Assembly (NCBI GenBank): GCA_905221605.1
Contig: CAJNDS010000114.1
Span: 584,355 to 648,354 of the forward strand
Reading direction: 5' to 3'
DNA: 64,000 nucleotides
From: Symbiodinium natans
Taxonomy: Eukaryota > Sar > Dinophyceae > Suessiales > Symbiodiniaceae
Numbering within the stretch: position 1 is the first letter of the stretch; every line of letters begins with the position of its first letter. Position numbers and translations under genes: made by a program. Shown piece by piece: positions 50,330 to 61,000 of the stretch. The notes under the pieces were generated by a model. The model was not told where the DNA came from. It was given only the letters and a program-made list of their open reading frames with translations, and did not search any database.

Positions 50330-52107
50330 AGCTGCAGACGCCCAGTCGGCAAAGGCCCCTGCAGCATCGTCAGAGGACAAAACAGGTGTGCTGGGTTTAG
50401 GGTTTAGGGTTTGGGGTTTAGGGTTTGGGGTTTGGGGTTTAAGGTTTGGGGTTTGGGGTTTAAGGTTTAGGGTTTAGGGTTTAGGGTTTAGGGTTTAGGG
50501 TTTAGGGCAGCCTCAACGACCTTCTTGGGGGTGGGTTCGAGCTCTTTGCGACCGTGTGGTGTGAAGATGTGTGAAGGTCACGTCTCGAGTTTGGCCACCA
50601 GCTAGGCAGCTACAGATCTCCAGCACAGAATGCTGGGATGATTGGTTTTTATACCACTAGCTTCCCTACATTGCATGGTTCCTTGTCGCTTCTGTTGAAG
50701 ATGGCCAAGGCAAGCTATTTTGCCACAAGTGTTTGTGAGCCTGTAGCGTGAATGGGGCTTGAAGTTTCGATCAATCTCGGCTTCAAGTTTCAAGGTTCAC
50801 TGGGAAGCTTCTCTTTCCTCCCCCATGTCCGGGTAGGCCCCTCCCCGCAGAGTGTCTTCCTCTTCGGCACGAGCTTGGTGTACCAGTGTCTAGGCCCAAT
50901 CAGAGACACAGACGCAAACACCCCTCACTTCCATCCCCCTTCCCTGGGTCCTCTCAAGAAGCTTCGACTCCTCAGAGAGCAGGGGGTTCACGAAAATAGG
51001 GGACCCCCAATATCGACCCCAAATAGTAGGATCCCCTGACCCCAATGAGGCACCCCTATTATCATAAACCCCGAGAGTAGAGCTCCTTGGAGAGTGTGTG
51101 ACAGGAGCCATGTACTTGAAGGGTCATGGTACTTATTAACCGTTATTAACCCAATAATAAACACAGTACTTATAACTGTGCTTCTCACCCTACTAGGGCA
51201 CTTCAGGGGCTTCTAAGTGGGTACCCTGAACCCTAAACCCTAAACCCTAAACCCTAAACCCTACATTTAAGCACCCTGAACCTCCAAGTGGAGCCCATGC
51301 ATGAGCCGTAAGACGCGATGCCATGGTGGCGCTCCCGCGGGGGAGCTTGCAGAGGCCTGAAGCGACAGAACTGGTGTGCGTGTTCAGGGTTCAGGGTTTA
51401 TAGGGTTTAGGGTTTAGGGTTTGGGGTTTGGGGTTTAGGGTTTAGGGGTTTAGGGAACGAGCCCACCGACAGGTGCCGGAGTTGCCTGGCGGTGGCTCGC
51501 CCTGGCAGCCGTGGTGGCAGCACAGGACGTCTACTGTTTGCAGAAGAACCCGAAAAAAAGAGCTAAAATGATAATCCCTATACTGCCCTTATAAGGTATA
51601 ATATGTAAAAATCTAAAATGATAGTCCCTATATTGCCCTTATAAGGGATAACATTATATATATATATATAGATATGTATATATATATATATCTTTTTTTT
51701 TTGGGGGGTGGGGTTCTAAAGCACACAGCTGTAAAGCGGGGCTTTGGAGGCCCTAAACCTGCCTCCGCTTGCGACGGCAGATACTACGCGACAGTAAAGA
51801 TCTGCGGCTCATGAAGGGAGTTTCACACCTTCCGCCTGCAGCGCCCAAAAGCTGCACTGCAGAGGACGTGGGCCACGTCAGGTTGGCCCTGGTGAGCAAC
51901 TCTCAGTGCCCCTTGCCTGGAGGTCTTCGGAAGAATTGACATTCAGGCTTTACCCTTCAAAGGGTTTGGGGTTTCGGCTTTGGGGTTTGTAGTTTAGTTT
52001 ACATGCTCTGCCAGACCCGAGGCGATCTGGCACTTTCCTGGAGTATCCCTGAGCTTGGCAATCAAACCGAGCTGAGCCATCTGAGTCAGGCGGGACTCCT
52101 ACAGTAA
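50330..52107 (+). CDS. multi-exon gene fragment, unknown
   Basis: Exons: about 50330-50376 (ADAQSAKAPAASSEDKT, ending at a GTGTGC donor); about 50510-50571 (SLNDLLGGGFELFATVWCED); about 51457-51520 (AWRWLALAAVVAAQD, hydrophobic); 51781-51891, exactly 37 codons between GGCAG and GTGAGC (ILRDSKDLRLMKGVSHLPPA); and 52015-52107, phase 0, ending TAA (TRGDLALSWSIPELGNQTEL). The last two join cleanly through a 123-base GT-AG intron containing remnant ITR units. I do not recognise the protein. Confidence 0.45.
50396..50507. repeat. ITR array (TTTAGGG/TTTGGGG)
   Basis: Sixteen units, with TTTGGGG and TTTAAGG variants in the first half only. Confidence 0.93.
50985..51072. mobile_element. M4 MITE copy
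   Basis: GGGGGTTCACGAAAATAGGG to CACCCCTATTATCATAAACC with the CCCCAAATAGTAGGATCCCC interior. An M1 MITE begins 40 bases later. Confidence 0.78.
51113..51290. mobile_element. M1 MITE copy interrupted by an ITR
   Basis: TACTTGAAGGGTCATGGTAC at the left and CACCCTGAACCTCCAAGT at the right. After GTGGGTACCCTGAA five CCCTAAA units (51226-51264) intervene before CATTTAAGCACC. Confidence 0.8.
51535..51725. mobile_element. M3-related element with TA microsatellite
   Basis: CTACTGTTTGCAGAAGAACC at the left; two copies of AAAATGATA(A/G)TCCCTATA-type sequence; a TATATATA run; then TGGGGTTCTAAAGCACACAG at the right. Confidence 0.55.
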
Positions 52108-52359
52108 ACTGAAACATGTCGCCGCTTGTCTCAGTGACTGTAGATTTGCAGACTTGGAGTCGCAGGGTGCTATGAAAGTTGAACTCGGAATGGTGAAATA
52201 TACAGGCGGTTGATTCCTTAAGCTTGCCGATGAACCCCTTTTTGTTTAGGAAATATGCGGTTTAAGGGACACAGGTTCTGAAGGCTTAAAGAGCTCCCAG
52301 AGAACGCCACGTGCCGTGGGAAAGAAATGCCAAGCAACTGACTCTCAGGAATCAGAATG

Positions 52360-52465
52360 CTACTAATTGCATAAGAACACCGAAAAAATAAAGATATTCT
52401 TCCTTATTAAGGGTAATATAGGGATTAGTGTTTTTATTCTTTTGGGGTTCTTAAGCAAATAGTAG
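52360..52465. mobile_element. M3 MITE copy
   Basis: CTACTAATTGCATAAGAACA to GGGGTTCTTAAGCAAATAGT with the ATATTCTTCCTTATTAAGGG interior. The cleanest right end of the family. Confidence 0.85.
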
Positions 52466-52737
52466 AATATGATGCTGCCTTTGGAGCAGCTTTGCAGGTT
52501 TCCAAAATTTCAGGTTGACAAAAAAACACAATAGAACAAGCAGGAAATGCTCAGAGCCCAAGAAAAGAGGAATAAAGGTACGAAAGGCCTAAAGAGCTCT
52601 ATTGGTTTTTATGGGTGTCTTTTGAGCTCGCCTTAAATGCTCTGTAGGCCATAAACAAGCGAAAGGAAAGTTCACCCAAAGACGCCTGGGCAAAGAACTC
52701 ACAGTTGGGCATGTACGGATGAAACCTTCGGAGACCT

Positions 52738-52832
52738 AGTAGTAGAGTAGGTAACCTTTAACCTTTTTTTGGGAAATATAATCCCCCTTATAATCCCAAA
52801 GGTTATTCTTTAGTTCCCCCAGGTTCCTAGAT
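52738..52832. mobile_element. MITE-like element, second copy
   Basis: Matches 34495-34583 in the order AGAGTAGGTAACCTTTAACC, then ATAATCCC, then CCAAAGGTTA. Confidence 0.6.
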
Positions 52833-52839
52833 TGGACAT

Positions 52840-53623
52840 GCTTTACAAAGTAGCTTGATGGGGCGAAGTCTTTGGTACATGCGCCCTACACAACTCAAAA
52901 ACTTAGATGCCAAGATGTGGCGACAAATGGAATCAGCGAATGTATGTTTACACGATGGGTTCAGACGTACAGTGTGGGCGGGACTGAAGACATGATTGCG
53001 AGTCGTCTACACGAACCTGTGGATTGTCTCAGGCAAGATAGGTGTAGGTATTGAGGCGTGTATTTTGCTGTAAGTTCGCACAGCAATTGGAGGATGAGAT
53101 TTAGACAAGCAGGTCTATGATCCCGCTTTGATGCGGCAATGTGAACAAGTAGAAGAAAGGGAGACGTGATTTCACCATGTGAGACAAGCAGGAGGGTCTG
53201 CGTGGCATAGTTGAAGAACGAGTAATGTTTTTTGCGTTGCAGAACAGTGATGGGCGTAACGTTTGAAACATGCTATCATTCGCATGACAACAGTTTGTAT
53301 GCTTGGCTAGTTTTACAGTGGGGAGCACGGGGCAAGACAGAACAACCGAGTTGCACTCAATCGTGGCGCTTGGGAGGGCGCTCGCCGGCACCCCTCCTCT
53401 CCCCAATGCCGGCCAGAAAAAAAGTACTAAGAAACAGTGAAGGAATCAGGAAGACGACGAATAAAGACAAACTAACACACAATTTTGAAACATGAAGATA
53501 GTTACTAGCATCTTCGTAAGAAGAAGAGCGAGACAGAAAGGGGTCTAGCTGCGGAAGGGAGAATTTAGTAACAGAGGGCACCGGATGGGAAGGTAAGGGT
53601 CAGGAACGCAAGGAAGATGGAAT

Positions 53624-53654
<31 letters not shown>

Positions 53655-53700
53655 GAGCGCGCACAAGTACTCAGGAGGGCTATCATACCCTATACCCCCT
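52840..53700. other. spacer without a supported gene
   Basis: Short frames only, on both strands. A GA microsatellite lies at 53622-53650. Confidence 0.5.
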
Positions 53701-53770
53701 TAAAAAGACCCTTTAACAGGGTTGATTATGGGGATCATAAGCCCTAATAGTCCATCCTGGCTCAATGCAG

Positions 53771-53905
53771 GTGAGCTATGCGCGCAGCATCGCCGACCTC
53801 GGAACCAGCTCGTCGAAGACCGCGATCGGGGTCACTTCTGGGCCCTGGCATGGACGAAGATGGGTGCAAGCAGTGCTGCACGGCCTGGAAGAGGACCGGG
53901 AGTAA
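53771..53905 (+). CDS. probable terminal exon
   Basis: After AATGCAG the frame reads VSYARSIADLGTSSSKTAIG, then WHGRRWVQAVLHGLEEDRE and TAA, 44 codons, phase 0. The composition is good; the alternative frame (RRRPRSGSLLGPG) is Arg-rich and less likely. Confidence 0.45.
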   Translation: MSYARSIADLGTSSSKTAIGVTSGPWHGRRWVQAVLHGLEEDRE

Positions 53906-53919
53906 ATTAAAAAAAGGGT

Positions 53920-54062
53920 CTCCCCCCCCAATATATAGACCCCCAAGTAGTAGGATTCCCTTAAAACAACGACCCTATCTGGGAGTTTACGAAAATAGGG
54001 CAATAGAGACCCCCGAATGGTAGGATTCCCTTGTAACAAGGACCCTAGTAAGGTACCCCGAC
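53920..54062. mobile_element. two M4-type MITE fragments
   Basis: CCCCAAGTAGTAGGATTCCC and CCCCGAATGGTAGGATTCCC blocks, each followed by AACAACGACCC/AACAAGGACCC, with GGGAGTTTACGAAAATAGGG between. Confidence 0.6.
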
Positions 54063-54134
54063 TGGACTTGTTCGTCATGGCGGGCGTTGCATGCCCGCTT
54101 CTCTAGTCTCCCCACAGCGCTGCCGCGGAGCAAC

Positions 54135-54158
54135 TATTCTTATTATTGCTATTATTAC

Positions 54159-54189
<31 letters not shown>

Positions 54190-54293
54190 ATTCTTGTTAT
54201 AACAATACTGCTACTAATTGTTTATTATTTTTATCATTATTATTGTTATTGTTATTGTTATTGTTATTGTTATTGTTATTGTTATTATTGCGT
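54135..54293. repeat. ATT/TTATTG microsatellite
   Basis: ATT repeats, then eight TTATTG hexamers. Confidence 0.92.
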
Positions 54294-54299
54294 CTACTA

Positions 54300-54427
54300 G
54301 TAGTATGATCATGTCGGCCATGAACGTGCCAGGACTTTGCATATCGGATCGGCGGTCAAGTGGGCGGCTTTGGACCCATCGAAGCAACTTTTGCACCTTG
54401 CCGCTGGATGACCAACCGGTCGTCTAG
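54300..54427 (+). CDS. probable terminal exon
   Basis: Frame MSAMNVPGLCISDRRSSGRL, then NFCTLPLDDQPVV and TAG. The acceptor could be CTAG or TAG just after the microsatellite. Unknown family. Confidence 0.4.
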
Positions 54428-54449
54428 GCCCTCATCTCAGACTCGGGCT

Positions 54450-54530
54450 GAGTTTAGGGTTTAGGGTTTAGGGTTTAGGGTTTGGGGTTTGGGGTTTGGG
54501 GTTTGGGGTTTGGGGTTTGGGGTTTAAGAG
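54450..54530. repeat. ITR array, TTTAGGG then TTTGGGG
   Basis: Three to four canonical units followed by seven TTTGGGG units. Confidence 0.93.
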
Positions 54531-54547
54531 GAGGATAATTTGGGGGT

Positions 54548-54650
54548 TTCCGATAGGAAAGGGGTGCCTTACGGGGGTCCTTATTATAAGGGAATCCAAC
54601 TATTTGGAGTCTATTTTAAGGGGTCCCCTATTTTCGTAAACCCCCATTGA
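54548..54650. mobile_element. M4 MITE copy
   Basis: GGGGGTTTCCGATAGGAAAG to CCCCTATTTTCGTAAACCCC, the best-kept right end of the family. Confidence 0.78.
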
Positions 54651-54699
54651 GGAACATTCTGAAACAGGATGAAAGTGCACACGTTCCCCTGAACACGAG

Positions 54700-54806
54700 G
54701 CCACAAACAGCGGAGCAGCCGGCTGGCAGCACCGCAGGCGGCTTCTTCAGTTTCAGAAGTCGAGTTGAGCGCTAAGCTGTTCATCAGACATTCACCTTTG
54801 CACCAA
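54700..54806 (+). CDS. probable exon upstream of the phosphatase gene
   Basis: From CACGAG to a GTAAGG donor, 107 bases: APQAASSVSEVELSAKLFIR and HSPLHQ. It may be the 5' part of the phosphatase gene (inference from position only). The antisense frame is open too. Confidence 0.35.
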
Positions 54807-55039
54807 GTAAGGGCAGTCGGTGCCGACTTGTATTGTTTTTTCATCACTTGAAGGTGCATGGGTAGGTTTAAGCCACCCAAGTAAGACTTGCAACCGAATA
54901 TGGGGGTTTCCGAAAATTGGGGGTACCCTTTTTGGGAGTTCCTTATTAGAAAGATGATAGCTTCTTTGGGGTATATACGGGGTACCCATTTTTCGGGCCT
55001 AGAGTTACCCTCCAAGCAACCCTGGCGTGTGAGTGACAG

Positions 55040-58000
55040 GCTCCCTGCGGCTGGCGGTAGTCGGAGACATTGGTTTCAGAGACAATGGCACCGCGGACCA
55101 AGTCTTCGCCAGGATGTCAGTTTTTGAGAGCACGTCGTTGAACCCACATGCATTCCGGCGTGGCTCTGAGGGTTGTTGGTGTGGCTCAGAGGGTTGTTGC
55201 CGCTATCTCTCTGCAGCCGGAGGATACAGAACTCGACGCCGGATGCGGTGATTCAGCTGGGCGATGTGACTTGGGACCTTTCCCGACAGGACCGGGCCAG
55301 AAAGGTGCTCATGCTTGGAACGCTTGCTCAAGAGTAAACCCTAAACCCTAAACCCTAAGCCTAAACCCTACACCCTAAACCCTAAACCCTTGGTTGTGTG
55401 ATCGGAGGGCACCGCGACGACACACGACTTCTGGAGCAAGTGCGGAGCTCGCGAAGAGGGCCAGGGCTGTAGAGTCATGAAAGGGTCTTGTGCCGTTTCT
55501 CATGCCCGCACGATACTTACGCCTTATAAGGATAGCTACTATATGCTTAAGAGCCCCCCTCCTCCCCCCAAAAAAAAAGAGCAACATATTCTTCCGCGTG
55601 AGGGCAAGACAGGAGTTATTGTCTTTTGTTTTTTTCTCAGGCTCTTAAGCTACTAGTAGTCAAAGTTCAAGGAAGGCCTCATTCTCAGAGCAGGATCGAA
55701 CCAGTCATCAAGGCAACTCCTTTTCGCTGATTGGGTTCTGAAGGAAATCTTCATGGACACCTCTCCCCCACACTATGTGGCCTTAGGGTTTAGGGTTCTG
55801 CATGTCTAAAGCCCATATGACAGTCCCCTCCTTCGGGAGAAGCCCAACCGCGCAGACCCCCCGAGTCCCCCCAAAATCCACTAAACCCTAAACCCTAAAC
55901 CCTAAACCCTAAACCCTAAACCCTAAACCCTAAACCCTAAACCCTCCAGAACACCCAGGCTCCAGGCACTTTCAGCGCTCAGACCTTTCATGCCTCTTCC
56001 AGGAGTCGGCGTCTCAAGTGGTTTAGTGTTTAGGGTTTAGGGGTGCAGGGCTCTTCGTTCTTTTCGTCTCCGGCCAGGCTTAGATGACCTTCGGTGGTGT
56101 TGGATTCAGGCGCTGGGGTGTTTAGGGATGGGGTTGGTGTTTACAGCAGGGTTGAGTCTTCGAGAACAGTGTAGTATCTATTGCGCTTTGTGCGGTAGAG
56201 TTGCACATGAGCCAAGAACCCTAAACCCTAAACCCTAAACCCTAAACCCTAAACCCTAAACCCTAAACCAGGGAAGCTCCGAAGCTGTGTGGAGCAGCTT
56301 GCTGCCAAGGACAGGGATCCAATGCAAGTCTACCAGCGGCTCTGTGGCAATGGAAAGCATCAATACTTGGAGGTTCAGGGAAACCCTAAACCCTGAACCC
56401 TAAACCCTAAACCCTAGAAACCCATTACAAGTGCAGTTATCACCACATGAGCAACCGCTTTTATTTACGCACGAGCAGAGTTACTTTGGATGTGCCCTAT
56501 TTTTTGGTTGGGGTGTCGCTCTCTCTCGGTAACGAGATCGGGGCCGAACATCAAACGAGATCATGTTGTAGAATGAAGGATTTATACTTGTACTTGTTTA
56601 CTTGCATTTACTGCATACATAGTCCTTATCTGTACCTATATTATATATATATGTATAACTAAGCCTTTGTTTAGTTATATATACATAGACACCATGTATA
56701 TAGTTGTGTGAAGGCGTTCGCTAAACGATGAAGAGTTGGTTTCGCGTAGGCTATTGCTGGCAAAAGCTGCTCGCTGGGAACGGCGGCTGTGCTTTGAACC
56801 GCTTAGACTCAGAAGCCTTTGAGGCTCAACCGCTTCGGCCCAGGTTGGGGATTGAGGGGATGTGGGGTCTGGCGGGCCTGGAGATTGCTGCCGATCCCAA
56901 ACGAGATCTAAACGTGATCCAAACGTGATCAAAAAATTGCACGAAGGCAGCTAGGGAAGCCAGAGGGCCATGAGAGGCACAGTCACAAGGATTAGGGTTT
57001 AGGAGTTATTGAGACAAGGCTGGAAGGTTTAGGGCCAGTTTTGGAGTGAAGTGTCTCCTGTTCAGTTGCTTTCCACGGAGGCAACAAGAGGACTGGGGCA
57101 CGTCTTCGCAACAACTTGAGCCCTGCTCCCTAAACCCTAACCGTAAACGGGTGGAAATGACAGAGTTGTTCAGAGAAGCACTATGGGTTACCGGGCGAAG
57201 GTTAAGGGCAACTATACCACTCACTACACTCCAAGTACTATTTAATACTGAACGAGATCACCCCTTAAGACGACATTGGCCCGGAAGAGGTGTTTTAAGG
57301 CAAACGAGATCAGGGACCGAACATTAAAATAGGCTCATTGCGCCCGCCAGCAAATAAAATCCGACGCTCACATATAGGCGCCAAATTGGGCTATACATTG
57401 CAGTTATCATTGGGTTACTACGTGCTCTGAACCTCTAAGTAGGGGTGAGTGCTCGAAATCCCTGCCACCTTTCGCCTCTGCACGTCCTGGCGAGGCGGTT
57501 TTTCCAGATGTCGAACTCGAGCGGTGACCCGCGCTGACCCTACCAGCCGCTGACCGTTGCACACATCAGCAGAGCAGGGTTTCGAACAACGCCTACAACT
57601 TAAAGCCCCAAGCCCTAAACCCTGAACCCCTCCCCCCCCCCCTCCCTAAAGCTCTATTCTGTTTCTAAACAACCCCTAAAACTTAAAGCCCTAAACCCTC
57701 AACCCTAACCCCCCCCCCCCCTCCCCCGCCCCTAAAGCCCTATTCTGTTTCTATGACCCCCAAAACCTACCTTAAGCCCAAACCCCCCCACCCCCCATAA
57801 AGCCCTAAAGCCCTATTGTGTTTTTACAAACCCTAAAACTTACCCTAAACCATCCTAAACTTCAACCCCCCCCTCCCCCCCCCCCCCCAAAGCCCTATTC
57901 TGTTTCTAAAAAGGAAGCCCTAAACCCTAAACCCTAAACCCTAAACCCTAAACCCTAAACCCTAAACCCTAAACCCTAAACCCTAAACCCTAAACCCTAA

Positions 58001-61000
58001 ACCCTAAACCCTAAACCCGAATCTCTTCTTCAGGTGGTATGCCTTCACGGTGGGCAGCGTACGATTTATCATGCCCGGGCCTCGGTGCTCAGGGGTCCCC
58101 ATCTGCCTGCCTGCGTAGCACTCATGCGACATCTTGCATGATCTTCGGGTTTAGGGTCTAAGGTTTTAGGGTTTAGGGTTTGGGGTTTAGGGTCTTAGGG
58201 AAACGGCGTGACATGATGGTCGATGGTGCTGCATGATGTTACATGACGTTCGATGGGCTTCAGCTTACCATGGGTTCCCCTACTACCCCCCTCTATACTA
58301 CCCCTCCCCTAGGCTTCCCCCCCCTCATAATTAAGGCTGTTTAGGGATAGTTAAGCCTAATTACCTAATTAAGGTTATTTCAGGGGGGAACCTAAGGGGG
58401 GGTAGCCCTAAACTTTTCGTAAACCCCAGATGGGCTTCTGCTTAGGCTTTGGACAGAAGCCTTGGTTGACCTCCCTTCGACGGTGGAGCGGCTGGACTCG
58501 GACTTTCAAGGGACTAAACGAGGGACCTTAGGGGTTCTTGAGTCGGTTTAGGCTTTGGGGTTTAGGCTTGAGGGTCCAGGGGTTCTCAAGGGACTAAAGG
58601 AGGGACCCTTGTAAGGGACATTGCAGCATACCATGTTACGTTTCATTATATGCACCATAGCCGATAAAGCAGCACCTATCACAAGGCAACATCGCTGTTA
58701 GACCCTAAACCCTAAACCCTATAAACCCTATAAACCCTATAAACCCTAAACCCTAAACCCTTAGCTTGTTGAATATGAAAAAGCCCATGTGCAATCTCGA
58801 GGCCGCAGCACTCCTCGGCCGACGCCTTGGGCTTCCGGAAACTCTTAGGGTTCAGGGTTCAGGGTTCAGGGTTCAGGGTTCAGGGTTTAGGGTTTAGGGT
58901 TTAGGGTTTAGGGTTTAGGGTTTAGGGTTCAGGGTTTAGGGTTTAGGGTTTAGGGTTTAGGGTTTAGGGTTTAGGGTTTAGGGTTTAGGGTTTAGGGTTT
59001 AGGGTTTAGGGTTTAGGGTTTAGGGTTTAGGGGTCTCTGCGGGCCTCGGGGCCAGCGAGGCCCGACAGCTCCACTGGCTGGAGGAGGAGCTGAAGAGCGC
59101 AAACGCCTTGGAGGCCAATTAAAAGACTGCGCACATGCACCCACCCTAAGCCCCAAACCCCAGACCCCAAACCCTAAACCCTAAACCCGAACCCCTCCTA
59201 CCCTCAAGCCTAAGGCCCAAACCCTAAAACCCAGAAGCATCGAGGGTAGCGTGGACCGTCAGAATCCCCGAACATACGGCGGGTACATGCGCCTGTAGTT
59301 TTAACTTCGGGATCTGAGTTTTTACGTGGTTCGAGAGGCGCGTGCCAAGCGGCCCTGGGTCGTAGTCGCTGGCCACAGGCGCGAGAGAGGGGCACCTTAA
59401 GTGCAAGAGAGGTTTAGGGTTTAGGGTTTAGGGTTTAGGGTTTACGGTTTAGGGTTCAGGGTGCCGGTCCTTCCGTTTCAAGGCTGAGTCACCTGCAGGC
59501 GCTGTTTCACCTGGTTTTCCAGGAAGCCCATGGCCCCCGGAGGGTCGGCTGACAGCCAAAAAAAAGCACCCAAACACAGGAAATCCTAAACCCCAAACCC
59601 TAAACCCTAAGCCCTGAACCCTAAACCCTAAGCCCTAACTTGCAAGGCCGATGTACTGCTCGTTGGTGAGGCCCACCTGCAGCACAGAGGCGGGAAGCCC
59701 GATTAAGGTTCTGGATGACATGGGGTTTCCGAAAATAGTGTATCTGTGTGTCGGTCGAAGACGGTCTGAAGGCCAGACACTTTCATCGTATGACGAATCT
59801 GGGGGAGAGAGAGAGAGAGAGAGAGGGAAAGAACAGGAGGGAGATCAAATCATGCATTTGAAAAGCAGATTCTCAGATGCTGAAGTGTCTGAAGCTTGCA
59901 TCGCCTGCCAAGAGGCAACGTCACTTCGAAATGCCGCGGGCAAATCGGAATGAGTATATTATTGAAGCCATAAGACAGGAAAGAGCCCGATAAAATCCAA
60001 ATTATGCGACGAACGCTGCGAACATTGGGAGGCACGTGCCCGAATGCCTGGCACCTGAACTTGGAGCCACATGTGCTGACCGTTCGGTTGCCTGAAAAGG
60101 TCTGGGAGATCGAAGGAACAGAAGGTGAGTTGAACGACATTTCACAAGAGGATCTGAGGACAGAATGCATGACATGTGTATATATATATACTGTTATCTA
60201 TATCTATTTATCTATCCATCTATATATATATATACACTCATGTTTAAATGAATAGAAAAATAAAGAAAGATATAAAAACAAACAAGTGTGTGTGTATATA
60301 TATATATCTATTTATTGTTTATCAAGGCCCAAAAGGCGAGCAGGCCCGAAACCCTAGACCCTAAGCCCTAAACCCCAAACCCCATACCCTAAACCCTAAA
60401 CCCTACAGCAGGCAGCCTCCCTCCGCGCGGTCTTGGAGCCCCTTTTCGTGAGGCATCTCGTGGTCTCAGAGTTCAAGGGACGTGGGTATTTCGCGGGGTA
60501 TTTCCCGAACAAAGGGGAACCCCCTCTTCATTAGGTAGTTTAGGGTTTAGGGTGTAGGGTTTAGGGTTTAGGGTGTAGAGCCCCCAATAGACCATAATCC
60601 TTCTCATAGGAGCCCGCCACAAAGGGTACCCTTATCTTGGGAGACCCCCATGGTCGGCTTATGCTTTAGGGCTTGAGCAGGCGTTCTCAAGGGACTAAAG
60701 GAGGGACCCTTATGAGGGACCTCAGAGGTTATTTAGGGGATCTTTGGAGGCTACTTAGGTATTTGGGACTCTTTTCGGTACGTATCGGGGTAGGGAAATA
60801 AGATTCGGGGTCCCTTCTAGGGGTCGCTCCTTATGCCCTTGGGTCTGGGGCTTCGGGGTTTAGGGTCGTCGTTCTACTAGTAGCAAAGACGTCAGTCCGG
60901 ACCTGTCGAAACGCGCATTCCGCAGAAGGGGTCGGGCAGCCGAAACCTCTTCAAACTCTTTGGGTTTACGGTCTAGGGTTTAGGGTTTCCATTCTAACTC

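Noticed and set aside
53745-53770. Possible dinoflagellate spliced-leader relic (CCATCCTGGCTCAATGCAG)
   Set aside because: It matches the leader's GCCATTTTGGCTCAAG only loosely; a true relic should keep most of the 22 bases.
56675-57327. Frames of 66-93 codons on both strands
   Set aside because: Neither strand is better, no acceptor or donor fits well, and the recurring ACGAGATC points to repeated noncoding sequence.
59647-59707. Frame ADVLLVGEAHLQHRGGKPD, at first taken as a phosphatase GHxH motif with a lost ligand
   Set aside because: The other frame of the same exon reads PMYCSLVRPTC and splices in phase after GHR, and a proper HVHAYERT motif is present at 61800.
60004-60124. Open frame ending at a GTGAGT donor (WHLNLEPHVLTVRLPEKVWE)
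   Set aside because: The phosphatase reads directly from 59707 to 60408, so this would be a cassette inside an intron. Possible, but not supported enough.
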